A DNA stretch of 47,285 bases from Selenomonadaceae bacterium (GTDB lineage: Bacteria; Bacillota; Negativicutes; Selenomonadales; Selenomonadaceae). This document shows, in pieces, positions 1 through 7,851 of the stretch. The position numbers and the translations under genes were made by a program. Below the pieces are notes generated by a model that was given only the letters and a program-made list of their open reading frames with translations, was not told where the DNA came from and searched no databases. The stretch spans positions 1-47,285 of the forward strand of contig JAFWWC010000043.1 of the NCBI GenBank assembly GCA_017518105.1. Direction: 5' to 3'. The first letter of the stretch is position 1. Every line of letters starts with the position of its first letter.

Positions 1-44
1 AGTAGCAATTCGCGTTCCGTTATGCTAAGATGCTTGTAACTCAT
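1..44 (-). CDS. IS30-family transposase, N-terminal fragment
   Basis: Reading minus from an ATG at 44 gives MSYKHLSITERELL, the usual opening of IS30-family transposases (an MSYKHLTxxER-type start of the N-terminal helix-turn-helix). An AGGGAG ribosome binding site lies 4 bases upstream of the ATG. The frame runs open off the left window edge, so this is a truncation by the window, not a visible mutation. Confidence 0.75.
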   Translation of the reverse strand, partial: MSYKHLSITERELL

Positions 45-106
45 GGTGCTCCCTGCTTTCTTTTTGAGTTATAAATATCTTAGCAGGAAACTATGAGCTT
101 TTCTAT

Positions 107-134
107 CTGTTGCACTTACATTGTACATTCACGC
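107..134. repeat. IS30-element terminal inverted repeat (left copy)
   Basis: On the minus strand this reads GCGTGAAT, 8 bases, TAAGTGCAACAG. The same pattern occurs at 47152-47179 on the plus strand. The outer GCGTGAAT block and inner TAAGTGCAACAG block are identical in both and only the middle 8 bases differ. Confidence 0.7.
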
Positions 135-136
135 GT

Positions 137-253
137 CCAAAAGAAAAGTTACAAAAGAAAAAGACGCCTCGCAGGGGCGTCCCCGCTATGAAACATCCAT
201 GTTTCAGACGCGGGGGGAGCCGCCGTCCTTGGCGGCCCCTTCTGCTACTACGT
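137..253 (-). repeat. Structured intergenic repeat, copy 1
   Basis: The block shares AAAGAAAAGTTACAAAAGAA and CCTCGCAGGGGCGT with the copy at 9424-9595, in the same order and orientation, and both end in TACGT just downstream of a minus-strand stop codon. It folds as three hairpins: 163-181 (GACGCC/GGCGTC), 181-215 (CCCCGC/GCGGGG around TGAAACAT/ATGTTTCA) and 216-239 (GGAGCCGCCG/TGGCGGCCCC). Stem sequences differ from the second copy while pairing is mostly kept. Confidence 0.7.
155..181 (-). terminator. Intrinsic terminator downstream of cbiK
   Basis: On the minus strand GACGCC, loop CCTGCGA, GGCGTC is followed at once by TTTTTCTTTT. It sits within the structured repeat about 90 bases after the cbiK stop, so it probably ends cbiK transcription and shields the gene from the IS element. 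Confidence 0.6.
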
Positions 254-266
254 CTAAGCTAAAAAT

Positions 267-1247
267 CTATTTAATCAAGGCGTCCCATGCCTCGTTTGCG
301 CGCTCAACGAAAATGGAACGAATCTTTTTGTTTTCGCCGAGTCCTTGTAGGCGTGTTTCGACCTTGAAGCCCATTTTCTGAAGAATCATCTTGTGCGAGT
401 CTTCCTCGTCGCCCGCCATATCGTTATTGGCGTGGTCGCCCGCAACCATCATCAGCGGCATTAAGATTATCTTGTCGACCTTGTGCATTTTCATCTTGCC
501 AGCCCAATCCTCAAGGCGCGGCCAACCTTCTACGGTGTAGATATGAACGTCGTTGCGTTTCATTGCCCTAAGCTTGTTCTGCATGACCGAGTAATAAGCG
601 TTTGACGGGTCGGGCGTGCCGTGCGCCATTAAAAGTATCGCCGTGCCCTTCTTATACGCGGGCAAGTGGAGCGACTGCATAACCTGCATAACGTCATCGG
701 GCTGGTCTTCTTGTCCTTGCCAATACATTAGCGGCGTGCCGAGCGACATTGCTTTAAATTGCGTCTTGTACTCGTGGAAGAGCGCGACATCGTACTTGTA
801 CTCCATGCCGGGGATAACGTCGAGCGAGACGAGCGCAACCCGCGTATAGCCTTCGCGCATGAGGTGCTTTAGCGTGTCTTCAGGTGTCATGTAATCGCAG
901 GAGCCTTCGTTCTCGGCTATGTGTTTGATGACTATGTGGCTTGTAAACGCCGTGAAGACTTTAGCGTTGGGGTGTGCGGCTTGAATCGCCTTGGCGGTCG
1001 CGTCGATTGACTTGGTGCGCTGGTCTTTAAAGGTCGTGCCGAAACTCAAGACGACGATAGCGTCCTTGTTAGAGCGGCTCTGCATGTCGGGGTTCTTGTA
1101 GCTGAGGACGCCGATTTGAGTTGCCATTTGAAGCGCGGCGGGCGGATTAGCTACCTCTTCATTGAGCGTGTAAGCGGCTTCGGCGTGCGCGAAGAACAAA
1201 CTCGAACACGCCACACTTACCGCCAAAAGTTTTTTCCAGGATTTCAT
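267..1247 (-). CDS. cbiK: Sirohydrochlorin cobaltochelatase CbiK, exported form
   Basis: Class II chelatase that inserts cobalt (or iron) into sirohydrochlorin in anaerobic cobalamin/sirohaem synthesis. The family core is present: VVLSFGTT near residue 66, then H209 in MAHGTPDPSN, E240 in VEGWP and H272 in AGDHANND, matching the metal-binding His/Glu/His set known from Salmonella CbiK. The first 25 residues (KK, a hydrophobic run, ending AEA-A) form a signal peptide, which cytosolic CbiK lacks; periplasmic CbiK forms are known in Desulfovibrio. The start is an ATG with GGAGGAG 7 bases upstream. No other cobalamin-synthesis gene flanks it. The metal and substrate in the periplasm cannot be told from sequence. 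Confidence 0.9.
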   Translation of the reverse strand: MKSWKKLLAVSVACSSLFFAHAEAAYTLNEEVANPPAALQMATQIGVLSYKNPDMQSRSNKDAIVVLSFGTTFKDQRTKSIDATAKAIQAAHPNAKVFTAFTSHIVIKHIAENEGSCDYMTPEDTLKHLMREGYTRVALVSLDVIPGMEYKYDVALFHEYKTQFKAMSLGTPLMYWQGQEDQPDDVMQVMQSLHLPAYKKGTAILLMAHGTPDPSNAYYSVMQNKLRAMKRNDVHIYTVEGWPRLEDWAGKMKMHKVDKIILMPLMMVAGDHANNDMAGDEEDSHKMILQKMGFKVETRLQGLGENKKIRSIFVERANEAWDALIK

Positions 1248-1333
1248 TTAATACTCCTCCTTAAATTTTTTCTTTGCTTGCTCATACATCTCTTGCTGAG
1301 GAGTTCGCGGTTATCCTAGCACAACGAAAAAAT

Positions 1334-1362
1334 TTGTCAAACAGTTTCAAATGATATAAAAT
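1334..1362 (+). promoter_or_regulatory. Sigma-70-type promoter for dnaN
   Basis: TTGTCA at 1334-1339 and TAAAAT at 1357-1362 are separated by 17 bases, upstream of an AGGAGGT ribosome binding site and the dnaN ATG. The Crp-family gene at 37163 has an almost identical pair of boxes. Confidence 0.6.
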
Positions 1363-1392
1363 GCGGCGGAAATTTAAAGGAGGTAAGCTTAA

Positions 1393-2502
1393 ATGAAATT
1401 CAGCTGTTATAAGAGTGATTTAACCGAGGCATTGCAATTCGTGATTAGGGCGGTGGCAGTTAAGCCCATGACGCCCATCCTTGCGGGCATTTATCTCAAG
1501 GCGGAAGGTTCTATGCTTGAGGTGCAGTCGAATAATTTTTCCACGGGCATTATCACGCGCATACCAGTCAATACCGAGGTCGCGGGCGAGACCGTCGTTA
1601 GCGGCAAGCGTTTCCAAGATTTTGTTAAGAACATGCCCGACGATACGATTACCTTTTCCGACGAGGACAGCAATAATCTCCTAACGATTGAATCGGGCGG
1701 CGCGGCTGTCGAACTGCTTACCATGACTGCCAGCGACTTCCCGAAGGTCAAGACGCCTGAAACCGACCAGTCCTTTAGGATTCGCACGACCGCGCTTAGG
1801 GATTTGATTCGCAAAACCGCTTTTGCCGCCGCCAAGGACAACGACCGACCGATTTTCACCGGCGGGAGCTTCGAGATTAAGGGCGATAAGATTACGCTCG
1901 TAGCCACGAACACCCACCGCCTTGCCTTTGCCAGCGAGCAACTGTCCGAGAGCTACCCCGATTCAAGCTTCGTCGTGCCGGCGGATACCCTTCGCGGGCT
2001 TATGTTGCGTATCGACCCCAAGGATATTGATAACTACGTCACGATTAATTATTCCACGCGCTATCTTACATTCAGCTTTGATAATGTCTTCATGACGGCG
2101 CGGCTTATCGAAGGACAATTCCCGCCCTATGACAGAGTTATCCCCTCCTCTAGCACCACGCATGTTAAAGTTGATACCGTGGAGTTCAGGAACGCGGTTG
2201 AGTTCGTCGCGCTTATGAGCAAGGAGACCGAATATCATACCGTTAAGCTTTCCTTTAGCAATGATGGCGTGGAAGTCTCTGCTAACTCAAATGAAATTGG
2301 CGGCGCAGTCAAAAACGTCGAGGCTCAAATTGACGGCGACGACTTGGATATTTCCTTTAACGTCAATTATATCGTCGACGTGCTCAAGGTCATCGACAGC
2401 AAGGAGCTAAACATCGCGCTAAATGACAAGTACAGCCCCGCCGCCTTCACCGAGCCCGACAACGAAAACTATATCTACGTCGCCACCCCGGTTAGGGCTT
2501 GA
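1393..2502 (+). CDS. dnaN: DNA polymerase III beta subunit (sliding clamp)
   Basis: Ring-shaped processivity clamp of the replicative polymerase, 369 residues, the normal length for the family, with three repeats of the clamp fold. The N-terminus (MKFSCYKSDLTEAL then TPILAGIYL) and the C-terminus ending YVATPVRA are typical of Firmicutes clamps. The start is an ATG 8 bases after AGGAGG, with its own promoter upstream. It runs straight into recF, separated by one base. The usual upstream neighbour dnaA is absent; the divergent cbiK takes its place. Confidence 0.97.
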   Translation: MKFSCYKSDLTEALQFVIRAVAVKPMTPILAGIYLKAEGSMLEVQSNNFSTGIITRIPVNTEVAGETVVSGKRFQDFVKNMPDDTITFSDEDSNNLLTIESGGAAVELLTMTASDFPKVKTPETDQSFRIRTTALRDLIRKTAFAAAKDNDRPIFTGGSFEIKGDKITLVATNTHRLAFASEQLSESYPDSSFVVPADTLRGLMLRIDPKDIDNYVTINYSTRYLTFSFDNVFMTARLIEGQFPPYDRVIPSSSTTHVKVDTVEFRNAVEFVALMSKETEYHTVKLSFSNDGVEVSANSNEIGGAVKNVEAQIDGDDLDISFNVNYIVDVLKVIDSKELNIALNDKYSPAAFTEPDNENYIYVATPVRA

Positions 2503-2503
2503 A

Positions 2504-3595
2504 ATGCACGCGGCTGAGATTTCTTTAAAGGACTGGCGCAACCTTGCCGAGGTTACCTTCCGCCCCGACGACACTATAAATATTTTCCTAGGGCAGAACG
2601 CGCAGGGCAAGACCAATATCCTTGAGGCGATTAATTATGCGTCGCTGTTGCGCAGCAGAGCCGGCAGGGAAGCGGAACTGATTCGTTGGGGGCAAGCGGC
2701 TGCGCTCGTCCGAATAAAATTCTACAAGGCGGGCGTTTCACACGAGCTAGCGATTGAAATTTCCCAAGACAGGCGGCGCAGAATTCTCCTAGACGCCAAC
2801 CCAATTCGCCCACGCGAACTTATCGGCAAACTCAATTCGGTTTTTTTCTCGCCCGAAGATTTATTCATGTTCAAAGGTTCGCCAATGGGTCGCCGCAAGT
2901 TTCTGGACGCGCAAATATCTCAAGCCTCGCCCGTCTACTTCCTAGACCTGCTCAAGTACAATCGCATCGTCGAGCAAAGAAATATCCTGCTGAAGAAAAT
3001 CCGCGACGACGACGCTAAGGCAAACGAACTCGACCTTTGGGACACGCAACTTGCCTCCGCCGCCGAAAGGGTTCTAAGCAAGCGGCTAAGTTCCGTGGAC
3101 AAGCTCAATCGTCTGGCACGCGATATACACCAGACAATTTCAGCGGGCAAAGAAAATCTTTCCGTTGCCTATGACATGCGCGGGCTTGATTCTGATAAAG
3201 ACATCGCGGAGAGTTTCTTTGAACTGCTAAGGGCTAAGAGGGCTGATGACGTGCGCAACGGTTCGACGAGCAAAGGACCGCACCGCGACGACTTGAAGTT
3301 TTATATTAATCGGCGGGAACTTAAAGTCTTCGGTTCGCAAGGACAACTTCGCACGGCGGCACTTTCCTTGAAACTATCCGAGCTACAATTTTTGAGGGCG
3401 GAGACGGGCGAATATCCTTTGCTCCTGCTAGATGACGTGATGAGCGAGCTTGACGCAGAACGCCGCGAGCTGTTGCTTGAGTTCCTTAGCCGCGAACAAA
3501 TTCAGACGCTGATAACTGCCACCGACCGCGCTTACTTCCCAGCAAGGAGCTTCGGCAAAACTTTCCTAGTCAAAGCGGGGAGGCTGTTTGAGTGA
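2504..3595 (+). CDS. recF: DNA replication and repair protein RecF
   Basis: SMC-like ATPase that loads RecA at gaps with RecO and RecR. 363 residues from the ATG at 2504, one base after the dnaN stop. The frame is open further upstream, but that extension is low-complexity (Pro/Ser/Thr) sequence overlapping dnaN and is not part of RecF. Walker A GQNAQGKTN lies near residue 33, the signature GSQGQLRTAALSLKL near 305 and Walker B LLLLDDVMSELD near 330. Transcription is coupled with dnaN and the following dciA-like gene, which overlaps by GTGA. Confidence 0.96.
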   Translation: MHAAEISLKDWRNLAEVTFRPDDTINIFLGQNAQGKTNILEAINYASLLRSRAGREAELIRWGQAAALVRIKFYKAGVSHELAIEISQDRRRRILLDANPIRPRELIGKLNSVFFSPEDLFMFKGSPMGRRKFLDAQISQASPVYFLDLLKYNRIVEQRNILLKKIRDDDAKANELDLWDTQLASAAERVLSKRLSSVDKLNRLARDIHQTISAGKENLSVAYDMRGLDSDKDIAESFFELLRAKRADDVRNGSTSKGPHRDDLKFYINRRELKVFGSQGQLRTAALSLKLSELQFLRAETGEYPLLLLDDVMSELDAERRELLLEFLSREQIQTLITATDRAYFPARSFGKTFLVKAGRLFE

Positions 3596-4491
3596 TTGAC
3601 TTTGACTTGACACTGCATGAACAGATTCGCGCACTCGGCAAGGAGACTTACAAAAAATTTCTCGGCAGTGAAGTTATTCGCAACTGGAGCAAGCTTGTCG
3701 ACGATGAGATTGCCGCGCAAGTCGTACCCGTCACGATTGAACACGGCGTGTTGTTCGTCGACGCGCAAAGCTCCGCCGTCAAAGACCAGCTGAAGTTCTT
3801 CGCCGAGGAAATCATTGACGCGATTAACGAGAACTTCGGACGGGAAGAGCCGCTCGTCAAAGAGATAAGAATTGCTAAAGGCTTTCAAATCGCTGATAAA
3901 CCGCCGAAAAAAGTTTCCGAACCCGCGCCGGTCGAGGAAGTCGATTTGGAGCAGATACCTTTGACGGACGAGGAGACTAAACATTGCGAGGAGCAAGCGC
4001 AAAGAATTTCAAACGACAAGTTGCGGCAGACGGTCTTACAGACGTTGCTGACGCAAGCGCGGCTAAAAAAGTTTCGGCTCGCTAATGGCTGGCACAAGTG
4101 CGCTAGGTGTGAAACGCTTTGTCCGCCGAAGGAAACGTTCTGCGAAGTCTGCCGGATAAAAGAACGCGACGCCATGACCGAGGAGCTTTTTAAAATCTTC
4201 TATGATGAGCCTTGGATAAAGACTTGGGACGCGCAAAAGATTTTATTGGAGCGAATGCCGCACATGCGCAGAGAATGTTTGCCCGATGCAGTCGAGTCGG
4301 CGCGAACATCGCTAATCCAACAGATTGCCAGTCATGTCCGCTACGGCGATGACAGCTCCCCCAACGCGTTAAAGTTGGTCATGCTGGAGAAAAGATTGCC
4401 GCCCGACAAGCTCACGCCCGCGATAATAAAACGCGCCCTTTCCGATTTGCAATTCAACCTAGCGGAGCTTCCGAAGTTCCCACGAAAATAA
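3592..4491 (+). CDS. DciA-family (DUF721) protein with a zinc-ribbon-like C-terminal half
   Basis: Residues 1-95 match the DUF721/DciA fold, whose founding members help load the replicative helicase; the position directly after recF is the usual one. The protein is 299 residues, about twice the common length. The extra C-terminal part contains C170-x2-C173 and C184-x2-C187, a likely zinc knuckle, then helical sequence of unknown role. Starts with GTG inside the recF stop (GTGA overlap). gyrB, often next in this cluster, is missing; a terminator follows instead. Confidence 0.8.
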   Translation: MIDFDLTLHEQIRALGKETYKKFLGSEVIRNWSKLVDDEIAAQVVPVTIEHGVLFVDAQSSAVKDQLKFFAEEIIDAINENFGREEPLVKEIRIAKGFQIADKPPKKVSEPAPVEEVDLEQIPLTDEETKHCEEQAQRISNDKLRQTVLQTLLTQARLKKFRLANGWHKCARCETLCPPKETFCEVCRIKERDAMTEELFKIFYDEPWIKTWDAQKILLERMPHMRRECLPDAVESARTSLIQQIASHVRYGDDSSPNALKLVMLEKRLPPDKLTPAIIKRALSDLQFNLAELPKFPRK

Positions 4492-4494
4492 ATT

Positions 4495-4522
4495 ATCCCG
4501 TCGACGTGGCGGGATTTTTTAT
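4495..4522 (+). terminator. Intrinsic terminator after the dnaN-recF-dciA operon
   Basis: ATCCCG (4495-4500), a 9-base loop and CGGGAT (4510-4515) are followed directly by a T run, a few bases after the dciA stop codon. Confidence 0.7.
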
Positions 4523-4527
4523 TGCAC

Positions 4528-4558
4528 GGAAAAAGCCCCCGAACTTTTCGAGGGCTTT
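4528..4558 (-). terminator. Intrinsic terminator of tRNA-Pro
   Basis: On the minus strand AAAGCCCTCG, loop AAAAGTT, CGGGGGCTTT and further T residues. It begins about 15 bases after the tRNA 3' end. Confidence 0.75.
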
Positions 4559-4572
4559 GGGATTTTCTTTAT

Positions 4573-4649
<77 letters not shown>

Positions 4650-4728
4650 AACGCTTGCGCAGTGTACCATAGCCGAAAAATTTTTGCAAGCCCAACTTTT
4701 AAAAAGTTGCCAAGTCGAAATCAAAAAG

Positions 4729-5616
4729 TCATTGCAGAGCCTTCGCGAGCGTCACGACATTGTTTAGCATTCTTTCCACGTAGTCGAGCAAATTTTCCGG
4801 TTTAGCCTCGCCCGTTACGATTGGGTCGAGTTCAAAGATTTTCGCGCCGGTCTCGCGGGCAATGGTCTCCGCCGCCTTAGGTGAATACTGCGGCTCGGTG
4901 AAAATGACTTTGACGGGCAGGGCGTTTATCTTGTCAATCGTGTCTGCAAGCTCCTGCGGCGTCGGTTCAGTGCCTGGTTCGCGTTCGATGACTGCCACCA
5001 CGTTAAGCCCCAATTCCTTTGCCATATATGGGAACGCCTCATGGAACGTCACGATATCTTTGTTGGGTAGCAGGGCAAGCGATAGTTGCAGTTCGTCGCG
5101 CAAGGTTGTCAGCTCGTCTACGTAATCTAGCGTGTGTCGTTTATAGGCGTCAGTGTGCTTGGGGTCGAGTTCGCACAGCTTAGACGAAATATTTTTCACC
5201 TGCTCAATCGCGTAAGTTATGCTAAGCCAAACATGCGGATTGGGTTTGCCGTCCTCCATTATCGGGACGATTTTGGGCGTGTCGCTTGCGTCTATGATTT
5301 TAAGGTTTGGACGCGCCTCGATGACCTTATCCATAAAGCTTTCCATGCCCAGCCCGTTGATAACGAAGATGTCAGCCGTCTCCAAAGTCTTCATGTCTTC
5401 GGGCGTCAGCTGGTAATCGTGCAAGCAACCAGTTTGCGGAGGCGTCATGTTCACGACCTCCACGCCCTCGACGCCGCGGGTAATGTTCATCACTTCCAAA
5501 TACATTGGATAAAACGACGTGACGATTTTTAAGTTGCCGTCGTCTTTTTTATCGGAGCCGCAGCCCATAAACGCACTCGTCAGCACAATCAGCGCGAGGC
5601 AAATAATCTTCTTCAT
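4729..5616 (-). CDS. Zinc/manganese-type ABC transporter substrate-binding lipoprotein
   Basis: Cluster A-I metal-binding protein (ZnuA/AdcA/PsaA family, 295 residues), tethered to the membrane by a lipobox ending at C19 (AFMGC). Likely metal ligands are H66 (CLHDY), H128 (NPHVW), H192 (TFHEAF) and D264 (ELDPI), in the family's usual order. The long His-rich loop of many ZnuA proteins is absent, so zinc versus manganese cannot be decided. Its ATPase and permease partners are not here; it overlaps the upstream aminotransferase by 4 bases (ATGA), an unusual neighbour. Confidence 0.9.
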   Translation of the reverse strand: MKKIICLALIVLTSAFMGCGSDKKDDGNLKIVTSFYPMYLEVMNITRGVEGVEVVNMTPPQTGCLHDYQLTPEDMKTLETADIFVINGLGMESFMDKVIEARPNLKIIDASDTPKIVPIMEDGKPNPHVWLSITYAIEQVKNISSKLCELDPKHTDAYKRHTLDYVDELTTLRDELQLSLALLPNKDIVTFHEAFPYMAKELGLNVVAVIEREPGTEPTPQELADTIDKINALPVKVIFTEPQYSPKAAETIARETGAKIFELDPIVTGEAKPENLLDYVERMLNNVVTLAKALQ

Positions 5617-6785
5617 GAGCGATACTCCGCGGCGAGCCTCTTGAACAACGGCAGGGAGCGTTCTATAGTCTCGGTCTTTATGCAGTAAGCCGCACGGAAA
5701 TAGCCAGGAGCACCGAAGTCCGCGCCGGGCACTAATAGCAAGTCATACTTTTTGGCGCGTTCGCAGAAAGCGTAATCGTCCGCCTCCAGAGCCTTAGGGA
5801 AGAGATAGAACGCGCCTTGAGGCTTGACGCACTCAAAGCCCGCCGCAATCAGTCCGTCGTAAAGGAGCTTGCCGTTTAATTCATAGGGCGTAATGTCGAC
5901 AGCCTTGCCCGCGCACTTAGCGACGACCAACTGCCACAAGCTCGGCGCATTGACATGAGTTAGAACACGCGCCGCACCCGCCACGGCTCCGAAGACCTTA
6001 TCAAAGTCGGCGACCTCATCGGGCACGACGATATAACCAATGCGCTCGCCGGGCAGGGAAAAGCTTTTGCTGTAGGAGTAGCAAACGAGAGTATCTTTGT
6101 AAAAGCTCGGCACCCAAGGCACCTCTACGCCGTAAGCAAGTTCGCGATAGGGTTCGTCGCATATCAGGAAGATGTTCCGCCCTTGAGCCTTAAGAATGTC
6201 CGTTAGCTTAGCAATCGTCTCCTTGGAGTAAACCGCGCCGCTAGGGTTGTTCGGCGAATTGATTATAACTGCTTTGGTCTTTGGCGATAAAAGCCTTTGG
6301 AAGTCGTCGAAGTCAATCTGCCAATCAGCGGGGCGCGGCTTGACGACTTTAAGTGCCGCGCCGACCGACTCGACGAAAACTTTGTATTCGGGGAAGTACG
6401 GCGCAAAAGTTATGAACTCGTCGCCAGGCTCCGCCAACGCCTTAAAGCAGATTGTAATCGCCGCCGCCGCTCCGCTCGTGACGAAAAGATTTTTACCTGC
6501 AAAGTGCGTTCCGAAGCGTGCGTTAATACTTTGGGCTAGCGTTTCACGCACGATTGGATTGCCGGGCGCGACGGTGTAGCCATGAACCTTTGCTGGCTCG
6601 TAAGTCTTGAGAATCTCAATCGCGGCGTCGCGCACAAAATCGGGCGTCGGCACATTGGGGTTGCCTAGGCTAAAGTCGAAAATATTTTCCTCGCCGACCT
6701 GAGCCGCTCTCTTGCGCCCGAACTCGAATATCGTGCGGATTGTCGATTTCTTTGTGCCCAGTTCATACATCTTTGCTGATACCAT
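5613..6785 (-). CDS. Pyridoxal-phosphate aminotransferase, class I/II
   Basis: Fold-type I aminotransferase (390 residues), AspC-like. The PLP-binding Schiff-base lysine is K240 in SYSKSFSLPGERIGY; the substrate/cofactor residues N in SPNNPSG (177-183) and D210 in ICDEPYREL are also present. The amino acid it acts on cannot be fixed from sequence; close relatives use aspartate or aromatic amino acids. ATG start with AGGAG upstream. First gene of a two-gene unit with the metal-binding lipoprotein. Confidence 0.9.
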   Translation of the reverse strand: MVSAKMYELGTKKSTIRTIFEFGRKRAAQVGEENIFDFSLGNPNVPTPDFVRDAAIEILKTYEPAKVHGYTVAPGNPIVRETLAQSINARFGTHFAGKNLFVTSGAAAAITICFKALAEPGDEFITFAPYFPEYKVFVESVGAALKVVKPRPADWQIDFDDFQRLLSPKTKAVIINSPNNPSGAVYSKETIAKLTDILKAQGRNIFLICDEPYRELAYGVEVPWVPSFYKDTLVCYSYSKSFSLPGERIGYIVVPDEVADFDKVFGAVAGAARVLTHVNAPSLWQLVVAKCAGKAVDITPYELNGKLLYDGLIAAGFECVKPQGAFYLFPKALEADDYAFCERAKKYDLLLVPGADFGAPGYFRAAYCIKTETIERSLPLFKRLAAEYRS

Positions 6786-6833
6786 TTACTAATCACTCCT
6801 TAAATTGTCTTCATAGCACGTGGACACCGTGGG

Positions 6834-6862
6834 ATAAAAATGGTTAAGAGCTTATCTCTCAA
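6834..6862 (-). promoter_or_regulatory. Probable promoter of the aminotransferase-lipoprotein unit
   Basis: On the minus strand TTGAGA, 17 bases, TTTTAT, about 50 bases before the ATG at 6785. The -10 box is weak. Confidence 0.4.
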
Positions 6863-6894
6863 CGCATAATGATTTAAATTTGCCGCATGAAACA

Positions 6895-6936
6895 TTGAAA
6901 AAAATTTCTCCCGCCAACTCGACGGGAGTTTTTTTA
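6895..6936. terminator. Intrinsic terminator after sucD (bidirectional hairpin)
   Basis: CTCCCG (6908-6913) pairs with CGGGAG (6923-6928). On the minus strand, the direction of sucD, it is followed by AAA and a T run. On the plus strand an even better T run follows, although no plus-strand gene precedes it. Confidence 0.6.
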
Positions 6937-6948
6937 TTGCAAAGAGTC

Positions 6949-7851
6949 TTAGCAGGTGTGGCAAATGTCGTAAAGCCCTGCGCGTTTCAAAGTATCAACG
7001 ACGGTATCACCGATGTGTGCGACGGTGTCCGCGACCTCGATTCCGACAGCGTTCAAAGCCTTAATTTTGTCAGCCGCCGTGCCTTTGCCGCCGGAGATAA
7101 TCGCGCCCGCGTGCCCCATGCGTTTGCCTGGAGGAGCTTGACGACCTGCGATGAATGCCGCAACTGGTTTATCGGGCATGTTCTCGGCTATCCAACGTGC
7201 GGCGTCTTCTTCGGCATTGCCGCCTATCTCGCCAATCATAAGCACGGCTTTAGTCTCGTCGTCCTCTTTGAACAGTTGCAAGATGTCAATGAAGTCCGAA
7301 CCCTTGACGGGGTCGCCGCCGATGCCAACGGAAGTCGTTATGCCAATGCCCGCGTTCATGAGTTGGAACGCCGCCTCGTAAGTCAAAGTTCCAGAGCGCG
7401 AAACTAATCCGACGTGACCTTTCTTTTGGACGTTCGGCGGAATGATTCCTAGCTTAGCTTCGCCCGTGGTCATGATGCCGGGGCAATTCGGACCGATAAG
7501 CCGAGTTTTTTTGCCGACCATGTACCGACGAACCCTGACCATGTCCAAAACGGGGATATGTTCGGTAATGCAAACGACCAATTCTAAGCCCGCGTCGACT
7601 GCCTCAAGGATAGAATCCGCCGCGAACGGAGCCGGCACATAGATAACCGACGCCGTAGCCCCCGTAGCTTTGACTGCCTCCTCGACCGTGTTAAAGACCG
7701 GAAGACCTTCGACGAGCTGACCTGCCTTGCCGGGTGTCACGCCGCCGACAATCTTTGTCCCGTAGGCGAGCATTTGCTTTGTATGGAACGTCGCCGCCTT
7801 GCCCGTGATACCCTGAACAATAACTTTGGTGTTCTTGTCAACCAAAATCAC
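6949..7851 (-). CDS. sucD: Succinyl-CoA synthetase, ADP-forming, alpha subunit
   Basis: Alpha subunit of succinate-CoA ligase (succinate + CoA + NTP), carrying the catalytic phosphohistidine H247 in [10 protein letters not shown] and the CoA-binding N-terminal Rossmann fold ([12 protein letters not shown]). 300 residues from the GTG at 7851, chosen because AGGAG lies 8 bases upstream and the resulting [10 protein letters not shown] opening fits the family; an in-frame TTG at 7869 would sit before the ribosome binding site. The beta subunit gene sucC, normally directly upstream, is not here: the upstream gene is a Ppx phosphatase. Confidence 0.93.
   Translation of the reverse strand: MILVDKNTKVIVQGITGKAATFHTKQMLAYGTKIVGGVTPGKAGQLVEGLPVFNTVEEAVKATGATASVIYVPAPFAADSILEAVDAGLELVVCITEHIPVLDMVRVRRYMVGKKTRLIGPNCPGIMTTGEAKLGIIPPNVQKKGHVGLVSRSGTLTYEAAFQLMNAGIGITTSVGIGGDPVKGSDFIDILQLFKEDDETKAVLMIGEIGGNAEEDAARWIAENMPDKPVAAFIAGRQAPPGKRMGHAGAIISGGKGTAADKIKALNAVGIEVADTVAHIGDTVVDTLKRAGLYDICHTC

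Larger units (their letters stand above)
1..134 (-). mobile_element. IS30-family element, 5' end (cut by window edge)
   Basis: The left edge carries the start of an IS30-type transposase read on the minus strand plus its upstream terminal sequence. The 28-bp end at 107-134 matches, base for base in 20 of 28 positions and with identical spacing, the end at 47152-47179 near the right edge: GCGTGAAT, 8 variable bases, TAAGTGCAACAG. The rest of the element lies outside the window. Confidence 0.8.

Noticed and set aside
1248..1392. Possible cobalamin riboswitch between cbiK and dnaN
   Set aside because: No B12-box-like core or long folded leader is visible; the space is taken by two ribosome binding sites and the dnaN promoter.
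2423..2503. Upstream extension of recF (81 bases, Pro/Ser/Thr-rich)
   Set aside because: It lies within the end of dnaN and does not resemble RecF; the ATG at 2504 gives the standard N-terminus.
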